Shown: in pieces, positions 37,587 to 46,702 of the stretch
Position numbering within the stretch: position 1 is the stretch's first letter
Layout: each line of letters begins with the position of its first letter
NCBI RefSeq assembly: GCF_009363615.1
Contig: NZ_CP045384.1
Coordinates: forward strand, 1,982,501 to 2,046,500
Direction: 5' to 3'
Origin: Ruegeria sp. THAF33
Lineage (GTDB): Bacteria; Pseudomonadota; Alphaproteobacteria; Rhodobacterales; Rhodobacteraceae
DNA length: 64,000 nt
Notes under the pieces: generated by a model
Database searches by the model: none
Seen by the model: only the letters and a program-made list of their open reading frames with translations
Told to the model about the DNA's origin: nothing
Position numbers and translations under genes: made by a program

Positions 37587-39134
37587 CTATTGATTGCCGG
37601 CACGACTGGTGAGTTCCTCCATAACGTTGTCGAGGTTGAAGCTGCCGGGTTTTTGCCTTGGCGGAAATTCCTCGAAGCTTTGAAGCCATTGCCCAACGTA
37701 GGCGGAGGCCGGAGCTATCGCGAACATATGCTCGAGGAACCAGCGCTGGTAACCCATAGCGTTCTCTTCCTCGGCTCTCTCGAACGGATCGCTGCGCAAG
37801 TTTGAAAGCATCGGAGCGCGCAACACCTCGAAAGGTGAGAGCCAAACATCAAGTCCATGTGCGTTCTGTTTTAGGAATGTCACCTTGTACTGTTCATAGC
37901 GCAAGGCGGCTACGCTGCCATCGTCAGTCCAATAAATGAATTCACTGCGTGGCCAATCATCAGTTTCACCTGAGAGCGACGGAAGTAGATTGTAGCCGTC
38001 CAGATGTGCCTTGTATTGGCGACCGATCGCTTCAACGCTACCATCAAGTAGCCGCTCTTTGATGTCTGGCTCGCCGACAGAAGCCATAATGGTTGGCAAC
38101 ATGTCCGCATGTGAAGCTACGCCATTGATCTTCGATCCCGGCTCGATGACGCCCGGCCACTTGATGACAGTCGGGACACGATAGCCACCTTCCCATTGCG
38201 TGTTTTTCTCGCCGCGGAAAGGGGTAGTACCACCGTCCGGCCACGTGAAGGTCTCGGCTCCGTTGTCTGTTGAATACATTACGACAGTGTTTTCGGCGAT
38301 CCCAAGCTCCTCAAGTTTATCAAGTAGTACACCGACGTGCCCATCATGCTCGACCATGCCGTCAGGATAAACACCAAGTCCCGTCACTCCGTCGGAGTCT
38401 TCCTTAAGATGCGTAAAAATGTGCATGCGAGTGGAATTCCACCAAAGGAAGAAAGGCTTGTCCTGTTCAACAGCTCTATCCATGAAGTCCAACGCACTTG
38501 CCGTGACTTCTTCGTCAACGGTTTCCATGCGTTTTTTTGTAAGCGGCCCGGTATCCTCGATCGAGCCATCTGCGGTCGATTTGATCACCCCGCGCGGGCC
38601 GAAATTCTCCCTAAAGGATTCATCCTTGGGATAATCTGGATTTTCAGGCTCTTCTTCTGCGTTGAGGTGGTAGAGATTCCCGAAAAATTCATCGAAACCG
38701 TGATTGGTGGGGAGGTGCTCGTCACGGTCACCTAGATGGTTTTTGCCAAACTGGCCTGTCATATACCCGTGGTTTTTGAGTAGTCCAGCGATGGTGGGGT
38801 CTTCCACGGGCATGCCCTCAGGTGCGCCAGGAAGGCCGACCTTCGTCAAACCCGTACGAATGGGAGATTGTCCAGTTATGAAAGCCGCTCGTCCTGCAGT
38901 ACAGGACTGCTCTCCGTACCAGTCAGTAAATAGCGCGCCTTCTTTGGCTATACGGTCGATGTTGGGTGTCTGATAACCCATCATGCCATGGTTGTAGGCA
39001 CTAATATTCCAAAACCCAATGTCATCTCCCCAAATAATCAGGAAGTTCATAGGAGGTTCATCTTGTGCGTAAACGGCCGTAGCGGTTGCGGCAAATAATG
39101 CCGCTACTATGGTGGATTTTGTTTTGTACTTCAT
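37587..39134 (-). CDS. Secreted cysteine-type sulfatase (arylsulfatase family)
   Basis: A ~515-residue alkaline-phosphatase-superfamily sulfatase. A signal peptide cuts after about residue 23 (…TAVYA). The metal-binding start is LIIWGDDIGFWN, and the formylglycine site C-T-A-G-R has Cys78 (SCTAGRAAFITGQSPIRTGL), which must be converted by a maturase not encoded nearby. TDNGAET supplies later metal ligands. I use the ATG at 39134 with GGGAGGA upstream rather than 39179. The substrate is unknown; algal sulfated sugars or aryl sulfates are plausible for a marine host. Confidence 0.88.
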   Translation of the reverse strand: MKYKTKSTIVAALFAATATAVYAQDEPPMNFLIIWGDDIGFWNISAYNHGMMGYQTPNIDRIAKEGALFTDWYGEQSCTAGRAAFITGQSPIRTGLTKVGLPGAPEGMPVEDPTIAGLLKNHGYMTGQFGKNHLGDRDEHLPTNHGFDEFFGNLYHLNAEEEPENPDYPKDESFRENFGPRGVIKSTADGSIEDTGPLTKKRMETVDEEVTASALDFMDRAVEQDKPFFLWWNSTRMHIFTHLKEDSDGVTGLGVYPDGMVEHDGHVGVLLDKLEELGIAENTVVMYSTDNGAETFTWPDGGTTPFRGEKNTQWEGGYRVPTVIKWPGVIEPGSKINGVASHADMLPTIMASVGEPDIKERLLDGSVEAIGRQYKAHLDGYNLLPSLSGETDDWPRSEFIYWTDDGSVAALRYEQYKVTFLKQNAHGLDVWLSPFEVLRAPMLSNLRSDPFERAEEENAMGYQRWFLEHMFAIAPASAYVGQWLQSFEEFPPRQKPGSFNLDNVMEELTSRAGNQ

Positions 39135-39179
39135 ATTCGTCCTCCCAAAATTTCTTGTTATCACCGAATAACCTACCAC

Positions 39180-39580
39180 AAGTTCGAAATTTTTTGTTGG
39201 GACCCTTGTGGTTTCCAGGATTTCAGGCGGAAATGCGCAAGTTAATTAAAAAAATCCTGTCGACTTAAATGGCTTTACTAAACGAACTGACCGATACCTT
39301 TTTCCAGCGCTTCAAACACGTAATTGGTCACGACTGAATTCGCCGCATTTCGGAACCACGCCAAAGCGTTTGCTGGACCACTTTTTCTTCTGCTTCGGAA
39401 TCGATGCTGACATTCGACTGAATATCGCGAGCGATCGCTATGCGGACAATGCTGCCACTCGCAGTCGCATTATTAAATCGGAAACAGACCTTTGTAACAT
39501 CCGATCACTTGTGAACAGTTTATATAAAACACTGTGATGCAAAGATCATTTCAAAGGACGAAGCTGTACGAACTGGAGCT
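39180..39580. other. Gene-free gap with a diverged repeat copy
   Basis: Four hundred bases without a convincing gene. A diverged member of the intergenic repeat (TGCGGACAATGCTGCCACTC) begins at 39441. AT-rich stretches near 39185 and 39510 could include the sulfatase promoter. Confidence 0.5.
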
Positions 39581-40228
39581 TCATGTTTTTTGCGCGACAA
39601 TATAACGACTCTGGAGCATCGAGGCTTGATCAGAAGTACAAAGAACTTCAAAGCCTGCGGACGCAATTTTCCTCTCAAGTGCCGATCCAGACACGAAGTT
39701 CACAAATGGGGCTTTCCCAAAAGCCTGCATGATTGGGATTGCGATCCGACTGATCATCGCAAACTGGAAACCACCGCTCTCAGGCGCGCAGACGGTTTTG
39801 GATATGAAAAGCCCACCCGGTTTTGTCAGCGCAGCAATGTGCTCGAGCGCTTGGTCCAAATCGGGCAGAAGATGAAGCAAGTTATGCGCCAAAACCGCAT
39901 CGAAAAAGCCTTCATCAAGACTGTGCTCAAGAACGTCGGCCACCTTGAAAGTGACATTCTCCAGCCCTTCTTTATCAAGCTTCTCATCGGCAATCTCGAT
40001 CATGCCCGGAGCGAGATCCGTGGCAGTGACATGGGCGACATTCGGTGCAAGCAGCAGCGCAGTTGAACCTGTCCCGCACCCGATTTCGAGTACGTTGTCC
40101 TCCGCTTTCAGGTACGACTTGGTACGTTCCAGTGTTTCCAGGTACCCTTCCATGTTGCGGATTGGGTCTGCCGCATACTTTCGCGAGATTTTGCTCCAGA
40201 ACGCGGCATCCTTGGATAAAGCAGCCAT
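39581..40228 (-). CDS. Class I SAM-dependent methyltransferase
   Basis: A 215-residue methyltransferase with motif I NVLEIGCGTGSTALLLAP at about residues 45-62 and a second acidic motif TATDLAPGMIEIA. The DAVLAHNLLHLLPDLDQAL stretch is the usual motif IV region. It is divergent from the LysR gene (84-bp gap), so that regulator probably controls it. The substrate cannot be told from the sequence. Confidence 0.85.
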   Translation of the reverse strand: MAALSKDAAFWSKISRKYAADPIRNMEGYLETLERTKSYLKAEDNVLEIGCGTGSTALLLAPNVAHVTATDLAPGMIEIADEKLDKEGLENVTFKVADVLEHSLDEGFFDAVLAHNLLHLLPDLDQALEHIAALTKPGGLFISKTVCAPESGGFQFAMISRIAIPIMQAFGKAPFVNFVSGSALERKIASAGFEVLCTSDQASMLQSRYIVAQKT

Positions 40229-40312
40229 TTCATTACTCTCTTACAAGGTTGTTGCCGTATCCTTTACTTCCAAACAATCATTTATGAAATTGCCACAATC
40301 CGCAGAAGTGTT

Positions 40313-41224
40313 ATGCATAAATGCATGAACTGGAAAGCCATCAATTTCGACTGGAATCAGGTACGGTCCTTTCTCGCGACAGCCGAAGAGGGCTCGTTTT
40401 CCGCAGCGGCGCGCGTTCTTGAGCAAACTCAACCCACTGTCGGCCGGCAAGTTGCCGCGCTGGAAATGGCACTTGGCATCACCCTGTTCGAAAGAGTCGG
40501 CAAGTCGCTTAATTTGACGACTGCTGGCGCCGAGCTTTTGTTGCATGTCAGAGAAATGGCGGATGTGGCGAACAGGATTTCACTTACTGCGACAAGTCAG
40601 TCGCAAGCTGTTGAAGGTCAAGTCAGGATCACTGCGTCCGATGTGATGTCTGCCTATCAGCTACCGCCTATACTGAAAAAGATCCGACTTGCAGCACCGC
40701 GACTGGAGATAGACATCGTTGCTGCAAATGACATACGAGACATACAGCGACGTGAGGCTGATATCGCCATCCGACATGTACGTCCGACGCAGCCGGATCT
40801 GACGGCAAAGCTTGTCGCCGAGGCCACGGCACATTTCTACGCGGCACCTTCGTACCTTGATCAGGTTGGACGGCCAAAAAATGAAGGCGAACTCGCTAAG
40901 TTGGACTTTGTCGGATTTGGTGACATTGACACGATGATCGGTTTTCTTGATCCGGCGGGCATTAAGGTCACCCGAAAAAGCTTCCGGGTCAGCTCACAAA
41001 GCGGGATTGTATCCTGGGAGCTGGTGCGCCAAGGGTTTGGCATATGTGTAATGTCGGATGACGTGGCTGCCCTAACACCCGGCGTCGAGCGCGTGCTCCC
41101 CGATCATGAGCCGTTTAAGTTCCCGATTTGGCTGGCGACGCACTCCGAGCTACATACCGCACGAAGGATCAGGTTGGTGTTTGATCAACTGGCGGACCAA
41201 CTTAGCGCAGGGACCATCAGGTAA
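40313..41224 (+). CDS. LysR-family transcriptional regulator
   Basis: A 303-residue LysR regulator. The N-terminal winged helix reads FLATAEEGSFSAAARVLEQTQPTVGRQVAALE, followed by a periplasmic-binding-like effector domain from about residue 95. The start may instead be the ATG at 40325. It is transcribed divergently from the methyltransferase gene, the classical arrangement for a LysR regulator and its target. The effector is unknown. Confidence 0.92.
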   Translation: MHKCMNWKAINFDWNQVRSFLATAEEGSFSAAARVLEQTQPTVGRQVAALEMALGITLFERVGKSLNLTTAGAELLLHVREMADVANRISLTATSQSQAVEGQVRITASDVMSAYQLPPILKKIRLAAPRLEIDIVAANDIRDIQRREADIAIRHVRPTQPDLTAKLVAEATAHFYAAPSYLDQVGRPKNEGELAKLDFVGFGDIDTMIGFLDPAGIKVTRKSFRVSSQSGIVSWELVRQGFGICVMSDDVAALTPGVERVLPDHEPFKFPIWLATHSELHTARRIRLVFDQLADQLSAGTIR

Positions 41225-41240
41225 TCCGGGAGTTCGCTCT

Positions 41241-41732
41241 ATGTTAAAGGCTATTCCAATGCTCCACTTGTTATGCGGCAAAATTGCTTCAGGAAAATCA
41301 ACTCTGGCAGCGAGACTTGCGAAAAGTGACGGGGCCGTGCTCATTTCAGAAGATGAATGGCTTGGCGCGCTGTTTGGGGATCAAATGAAGTCCCTGCAGG
41401 ATTATGTAGACTGCGCTTTGAAACTGCGACTGCTCATGGGTCCTCACGTGGCTGCTCTGCTGAAGGCTGGCGTTTCGGTCGTTCTCGATTTTCCAGCGAA
41501 CACAATTGAAAACAGGGCCTGGATGCGCGACCTGCTGGAAGACACTGCTGCGCAGCACCACCTTCACTTTTTGGATGTGTCAGATGAGGTTTGTCTGCAC
41601 CGGCTGCACAAGCGCAACAAAGAAGGCGCGCATGCATTTGCAGCGACGGAAGATCAATATCGGCGTATTGCGCGGTATTTCGTGCCACCATCACCCGAAG
41701 AGGGTTTTAGCATCATAACTCACCGTCAGTAG
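41241..41732 (+). CDS. Small P-loop kinase-like ATP-binding protein
   Basis: A ~163-residue protein with Walker A LLCGKIASGKSTLAARL near the N-terminus, ISEDEW in place of a Walker B/substrate Asp, VLDFPANT and a lid-like RRIARYF region. This pattern fits small-molecule kinases and zeta-toxin-like ATPases (AAA_33 type). It starts 16 bp after the LysR gene and may be co-transcribed with it. No antitoxin is nearby, so I do not call it a toxin. Confidence 0.8.
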   Translation: MLKAIPMLHLLCGKIASGKSTLAARLAKSDGAVLISEDEWLGALFGDQMKSLQDYVDCALKLRLLMGPHVAALLKAGVSVVLDFPANTIENRAWMRDLLEDTAAQHHLHFLDVSDEVCLHRLHKRNKEGAHAFAATEDQYRRIARYFVPPSPEEGFSIITHRQ

Positions 41733-42249
41733 CACCAGACTTTCGAAATGTCGCGGCGGAGCTAAATGTTTTTCGGCCGCCCGCTCTGAGTCGACGATTG
41801 GCCAAATGTTTACAGTCAGCTTTCACTGGGCCTCAGGTACGGAGATTGCGTGACAACAAAAGATGTATCCCGGTGCGTCCTTCTTAAGTCATGGCAACGG
41901 CAACGCGGGCAGCGTCGTTCACGTCGATTATCGGTAGTGTACGTCGCTGGCGGGCATGGGCAACACATCGGCAAATGCCGGCTCCAACAACCATCTCCAG
42001 AATAGTTTTGCGCCGACAATACAGCACGGGTGATGGGAAAAGGCACTGATTATTCTTCACATACGTTGTCAAACCAGTCCCGGCTTGGTTTCACCTGATC
42101 CAATCATTCAGCGACTTCACGGATCTGGCGCATGGCCTCGTCCATACCCCCTGAAATAAGTCTGCAAAATGTGTTAGAAGACACTGTCATAAGATCGTTA
42201 TGCAATACCGGCAACTATTCTCATTGCCAGCCAACTCGAAAGGTGACCC
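41733..42249. other. Gap with possible gene relic, no intact gene
   Basis: This 517-bp stretch has no intact gene. On the minus strand, 41884-42072 reads a short frame whose end (…RRTLPIIDVNDAARVAVAM) vaguely resembles the C-terminus of Asp/Glu/hydantoin racemases (LPVIDxVxAAVxxAE). The resemblance is too weak to annotate as a pseudogene. Confidence 0.35.
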
Positions 42250-44226
42250 ATGTCTTTTTCCAACCGCTCGTCAATTTCGCGTCGCCAATTTCTTGCAACA
42301 ACAGCCGGTGCAGCGGCCATCACCTTGCATCCTTTTTCAGTTTTGGCATCCAACATTCAAGCGCATCTGCGCATCATGGAAACAACGGACATCCATGTTC
42401 ATGTGTTCCCCTATGACTACTATGCCGACAAACCCCGTGACACAGTGGGCTTGTCCCGTACGGCCTCAATCATCAACGAAATTCGCGCTGAGGCGACAAA
42501 TTCGATCTTGGTCGACAACGGTGACTTTCTTCAAGGGAACCCAATGGGCGACTACATCGCCTATGAGCGTGGCATGAAAGAAGGGGACGCGCACCCCATC
42601 ATCAACGCTTTCAACACGGTTGGCTATGATGCTGCAACTCTGGGCAATCACGAATTCAACTACGGGCTGGATTTCCTGGAAAAATCACTCGCGGGCGCAG
42701 AGTTCCCGGTCGTTTTGGCCAATGTTGCAAAGGCACAAGGCGCAACTCCGCGCGACGACAAAACGCTGATTAAACCATATACAATTATCGACCGTGAAAT
42801 CGAAATGGGTGATGGGACCAAGCACTCAATCAAAATCGGTGTCATAGGTTTTACGCCGCCGCAGATCATGAACTGGGACCGAAAGCATCTGGAAGGCAAT
42901 GTTCAGGCCCGCGATATTGTTGAAACCGCGCGGGCATACGTGCCAGAGATGAAGGAACAAGGATGTGACCTAATCATCGCCCTTTCACATTCTGGGATCG
43001 GCGACGCCAATCATGTGGACGGTATGGAAAACGCCTCAGTCGTTTTGGCGGGTGTTGACGGAATCGACGCTCTGGTCACGGGGCACAATCACCTTGTCTT
43101 TCCCTCGCCGACATTTGCGGACCGACCCGGCATTGACGTCGAAAAGGGCACCCTGATGGGTAAACCTGCTGTTATGGGCGGCTTCTGGGGCTCACATCTT
43201 GGGTTGTTGGACCTGCTGCTGGAACGGGAAGGAAATGAGTGGCGCGTGGTTACTACCACGTCCGAGGCCCGCGCGATTTCCAAACGCAATGAAGACCGCT
43301 CAATCACCGCTTTGGTCGGAGACGATCAGAAGGTTCTCGACTCGGTTGCGAAGGATCACGACGAAACGCTCGCCTATGTCCGTCGAGCCGTTGGCAAAAC
43401 ATCTGCCCCGTTGCACAGCTATTTTGCATTGGTTGCTGATGATCCGTCTGTACAGATCGTTTCGATCGCACAGAAATGGTATGTCGAAGAAATGCTGAAA
43501 GGCACCGAGCACGAAGGATTGCCGATCCTGTCAGCGGCGGCGCCGTTCAAGGCGGGTGGTCGCGGGGGCCCGGACTATTACACCGACGTCCCGGTCGGGG
43601 ATGTTGCTATCAAAAATGTGGCTGATCTGTATCTCTATCCCAACACAGTGCGCGCGGTGCGAGTGAACGGTGTTCAACTGCGTGGTTGGCTGGAGCGTTC
43701 GGCCGGTATGTTCAACCAGATCGAGCGAGGCTCAGAGGATGCGGTTCTTCTGAATCCAGAGTTTCCATCCTACAATTTCGATGTGATGGATGGCGTAACA
43801 TACCAGATCGACCTGTCGCAGCCGTCGCGCTTTGGGCCAAAGGGGGAAGAGGTGAATCCCGATGCGGCCCGAATTGTGAACTTGTCCTTCCAAGGCGAAC
43901 CGGTCACCGATGACATGGAGTTCATCATCGCCACAAACAATTATCGTGCATCGGGTGGCGGTTCATTCCCCGGCGCATTGGGTGATACAATCGTGTTCGA
44001 AGCCCCGGACACTAATCGCGACGTTATCGTGCGCTATATTGTCGAACAGGGAACGATCAACCCAAAAGCGGACGGCAACTGGTCATTTGCTCCTTTAGAG
44101 AACACGACCGTGCTATTCGAGACCGGCCCTAAGGCCCGAGACTACATCGCCGATGTCAAAGGCGTTTTAATCGAAGACGCCGGAGATGGTGCAGATGGCT
44201 TCGCGGCATTCCGCATCAAGCTCTAG
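42250..44226 (+). CDS. cpdB: Bifunctional 2',3'-cyclic-nucleotide 2'-phosphodiesterase/3'-nucleotidase CpdB
   Basis: A 658-residue exported metallophosphoesterase of the 5'-nucleotidase family. A twin-arginine signal (SRRQFLATTAG) is followed by a cleavable hydrophobic stretch. Metal-site motifs are ETTDIHVHVFPYDYY, DNGDFLQGNPMGDY, LGNHEFNYGLDF, ALSHSGIGD and TGHNHLVFP. The C-terminal domain (from about residue 380) binds the base. It scavenges phosphate and nucleosides from cyclic nucleotides released by RNA breakdown. Single gene. Tat export is less usual than Sec export for this family. Confidence 0.92.
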   Translation: MSFSNRSSISRRQFLATTAGAAAITLHPFSVLASNIQAHLRIMETTDIHVHVFPYDYYADKPRDTVGLSRTASIINEIRAEATNSILVDNGDFLQGNPMGDYIAYERGMKEGDAHPIINAFNTVGYDAATLGNHEFNYGLDFLEKSLAGAEFPVVLANVAKAQGATPRDDKTLIKPYTIIDREIEMGDGTKHSIKIGVIGFTPPQIMNWDRKHLEGNVQARDIVETARAYVPEMKEQGCDLIIALSHSGIGDANHVDGMENASVVLAGVDGIDALVTGHNHLVFPSPTFADRPGIDVEKGTLMGKPAVMGGFWGSHLGLLDLLLEREGNEWRVVTTTSEARAISKRNEDRSITALVGDDQKVLDSVAKDHDETLAYVRRAVGKTSAPLHSYFALVADDPSVQIVSIAQKWYVEEMLKGTEHEGLPILSAAAPFKAGGRGGPDYYTDVPVGDVAIKNVADLYLYPNTVRAVRVNGVQLRGWLERSAGMFNQIERGSEDAVLLNPEFPSYNFDVMDGVTYQIDLSQPSRFGPKGEEVNPDAARIVNLSFQGEPVTDDMEFIIATNNYRASGGGSFPGALGDTIVFEAPDTNRDVIVRYIVEQGTINPKADGNWSFAPLENTTVLFETGPKARDYIADVKGVLIEDAGDGADGFAAFRIKL

Positions 44227-44576
44227 TGCAATCGCATGTGCGTACTTTGAGGAAGTCGGAAGTCAACGAAAGCAGCTACCATCAGGCTTAAGCTGAACGC
44301 CCGCATGCGACTTTCAAAGGCTATCAGCAGTTAGAAATGAACGTTTGATCTGGGCTCGGAGCAGTCCTCGTTGCGCAGTGCATCAGTGAAGGATCTGCGG
44401 ACAAAGCCGCTGTTTGTTTCCGCAGTAAACGAGACTAAGACGCGGCGAGGGATTTGGGTAGTTACACACCAATTCAACCAAGTACAGACGCTCTTCGCGG
44501 AAACAAAAACGAGGTTGACAGCAAGCATATGAGAATGGTCGCATGAGCTATAATCTGATTTGCAGGGAATATAGCC
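44227..44576. other. Gene-free gap with a repeat copy
   Basis: No gene is supported in 350 bp. TGCGGACAAAGCCGCTGTTT at 44396-44415 is a close copy of the intergenic repeat seen at 37447 (one transition in the core). The DUF3604 promoter should lie near the right end. Confidence 0.55.
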
Positions 44577-46520
44577 ATGAAAGTTCCTTTCAGTGCGACC
44601 TTATTCTTTTGTCTCTGTTTGTCCTCGACCTCTGCTTGGGCACAGGAAACCGCCGAGGGTGGACAAGTTGGTGAAATGACCATCTCGGGGGCCGACATGC
44701 ATGCCCCTGCATCAGATGCGTTTTCGCCTTATGCAGGACGCGACTTTCCAACTAGACCTCTTTGGGGCGACACCCACTTGCATACATCGCTCTCACTCGA
44801 CGCGCGTGCGTTTGGTGTACTTCTTTCGCCTTCAGACGCGTTTCGGTTTGCGCGTGGAGAAGAAGTAACTACTTCTCACGGCCTGCGGGCGAAGCTGTCT
44901 CGCCCGCTGGATTGGCTCGTTGTTTCAGACCATTCAGACGCGATGGGCGCGATGAACGAGATCGTCGCGGGGAACGCAACTTTGATGGGCGACCCAACGT
45001 TACGTGACTGGAACGACAGGTTGAACCAAGGAGGGAATGTTGCCCTTGGAGCGACAATGGAGGTTATCGAGACTTTCGCTGGAATTACCGGTGAAGCTTT
45101 GCCGGAGGCGATTGCTGACCGTCGTTTCGTACAGTCAGTTTGGGATGACTTTACGGAAACTGCGGATGCTTATGATCAACCGGGATCGTTTACCGCGTTT
45201 ATCGGCTACGAATGGACCTCGACGGAAGGTGGCAACAACTTGCACCGCAATGTCATCTATAGGGACGACAGGATTCGGGCGCGGCAAATGTTGCCGTTTA
45301 CGACTGCCGAGACATTCAATCCGGAAGATCTGTGGGATTGGATGGAAAGATACGAAGAAACGACAGGCGGGCGCGTCCTTGCATTGGCGCACAACGGAAA
45401 TGTTTCTAATGGTTTGATGTTTCCTGTCGAGACAAACCCCGATACCGGCGAACCGCTCACAGGAGATTACGCGGAAAGACGCGCCAAATGGGAGCCACTG
45501 TACGAGATCACGCAGATCAAAGGCGACGGCGAGGCCCACCCGTTTCTGAGCCCAAATGACGAGTTTGCAGATTACGAAACATGGGACGTCGCAAACCTTG
45601 GCCCTGTCCCAAAAGAAGACTGGATGTTGCAGTACGAGTATGCTCGCGAGGCTTTGAAAAATGGCCTGAAGCTTGAGGCGCAGCTTGGGACCAACCCTTA
45701 CAAGTTCGGTGTCGTGGGATCTACAGACAGTCACACGGCTTTGGCGACAGCCCAGGAAGATAACTTTTTTGGTAAGCACTCGGGCGTGGAACCTGAGCCT
45801 GGGCGTTGGCAGCATGTTGTCGGCGAGTTTGAAGCGACCAAAATTCTGGGCTGGCAGATGGCTGCCTCTGGTTACGCGGCGGTTTGGGCCGAGGAAAATA
45901 CACGAGCATCTATTTTCGACGCGATGGAACGTAAGGAAGTATATGGGACAACAGGTAGTCGGATCACGGTACGTTTCTTCGGGGGATGGGATTTCGAAGA
46001 AAACGACGCTCAATCGCGGCTTCCTGCGAAGATTGGTTATGACAAAGGCGTACCCATGGGGGCAGATCTACCGGAAGCGCCCGGTGATGCCTTAGCGCCA
46101 AATTTTCTCGTCGCTGCACTCAAGGATCCGTACTCGGGTAATCTGGATCGTATTCAGATAGTCAAGGGCTGGGTAACAGAAGACGGTGAGACACAAGAGA
46201 AGGTTTTTGATGTCGTCTGGTCCGGCGATCGGGATCTCAGTGCGGAAGGCAAGCTGCCGCCTGTCGGCAACACCGTGGACGTCGAAACCGGTACGTTCAC
46301 GAACTCAATCGGATCGCCAGAATTGATAACCGTCTGGTCTGATCCCGAATTTGATCCGGAACAAAAGGCTTTTTACTACGCGCGCGTGCTGGAAATCCCC
46401 ACGCCGCGATGGACGGTTTACGAAGCTATTAGGTTCGGCGACGAACTACCCGAAGAAGTACCGACATCCACACAAGAACGGGCTTATACTTCGCCCATTT
46501 GGTACACTCCGGAGGGATAG
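44577..46520 (+). CDS. Exported DUF3604 protein with PHP-like metal motifs
   Basis: A 647-residue protein with a Sec signal peptide (cut after …SAWA, about residue 22), of the DUF3604 family. Metal-site motifs in PHP-hydrolase order are LWGDTHLHTSLS (H-x-H), DWLVVSDHSDAMG, LALAHNGNVSNG and GVVGSTDSHTALA. The C-terminal part has a beta-rich region (from about 500). It is probably a periplasmic metal-dependent hydrolase, but its substrate is unknown. Family members often occur near sulfatases in marine bacteria; here the sulfatase is 5 kb away. Confidence 0.85.
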   Translation: MKVPFSATLFFCLCLSSTSAWAQETAEGGQVGEMTISGADMHAPASDAFSPYAGRDFPTRPLWGDTHLHTSLSLDARAFGVLLSPSDAFRFARGEEVTTSHGLRAKLSRPLDWLVVSDHSDAMGAMNEIVAGNATLMGDPTLRDWNDRLNQGGNVALGATMEVIETFAGITGEALPEAIADRRFVQSVWDDFTETADAYDQPGSFTAFIGYEWTSTEGGNNLHRNVIYRDDRIRARQMLPFTTAETFNPEDLWDWMERYEETTGGRVLALAHNGNVSNGLMFPVETNPDTGEPLTGDYAERRAKWEPLYEITQIKGDGEAHPFLSPNDEFADYETWDVANLGPVPKEDWMLQYEYAREALKNGLKLEAQLGTNPYKFGVVGSTDSHTALATAQEDNFFGKHSGVEPEPGRWQHVVGEFEATKILGWQMAASGYAAVWAEENTRASIFDAMERKEVYGTTGSRITVRFFGGWDFEENDAQSRLPAKIGYDKGVPMGADLPEAPGDALAPNFLVAALKDPYSGNLDRIQIVKGWVTEDGETQEKVFDVVWSGDRDLSAEGKLPPVGNTVDVETGTFTNSIGSPELITVWSDPEFDPEQKAFYYARVLEIPTPRWTVYEAIRFGDELPEEVPTSTQERAYTSPIWYTPEG

Positions 46521-46702
46521 AACTTCACCAAAAACGCGCTCATGTTTCATGGCGAAAATGGGTTCGTTGTAGTCGTTCGCCCAAATTCATTGGACGTCTA
46601 CTTTCTGGACTTTGCAGACACTAGGCTCTCTAGTGCCCATGCCCGCTGTTGGGCTAGAAGCAGTCTTATTCTCAAACCAAGACTGCATGCACCAATCCGG
46701 GT

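Noticed and set aside
37338..37612. Short + strand frames after the PsiE-like gene
   Set aside because: They run through the dispersed repeat and small duplications and show no protein features.
41241..41732. Zeta-type toxin
   Set aside because: Only the P-loop pattern is shared. There is no antitoxin gene and the motif set also fits metabolic kinases.
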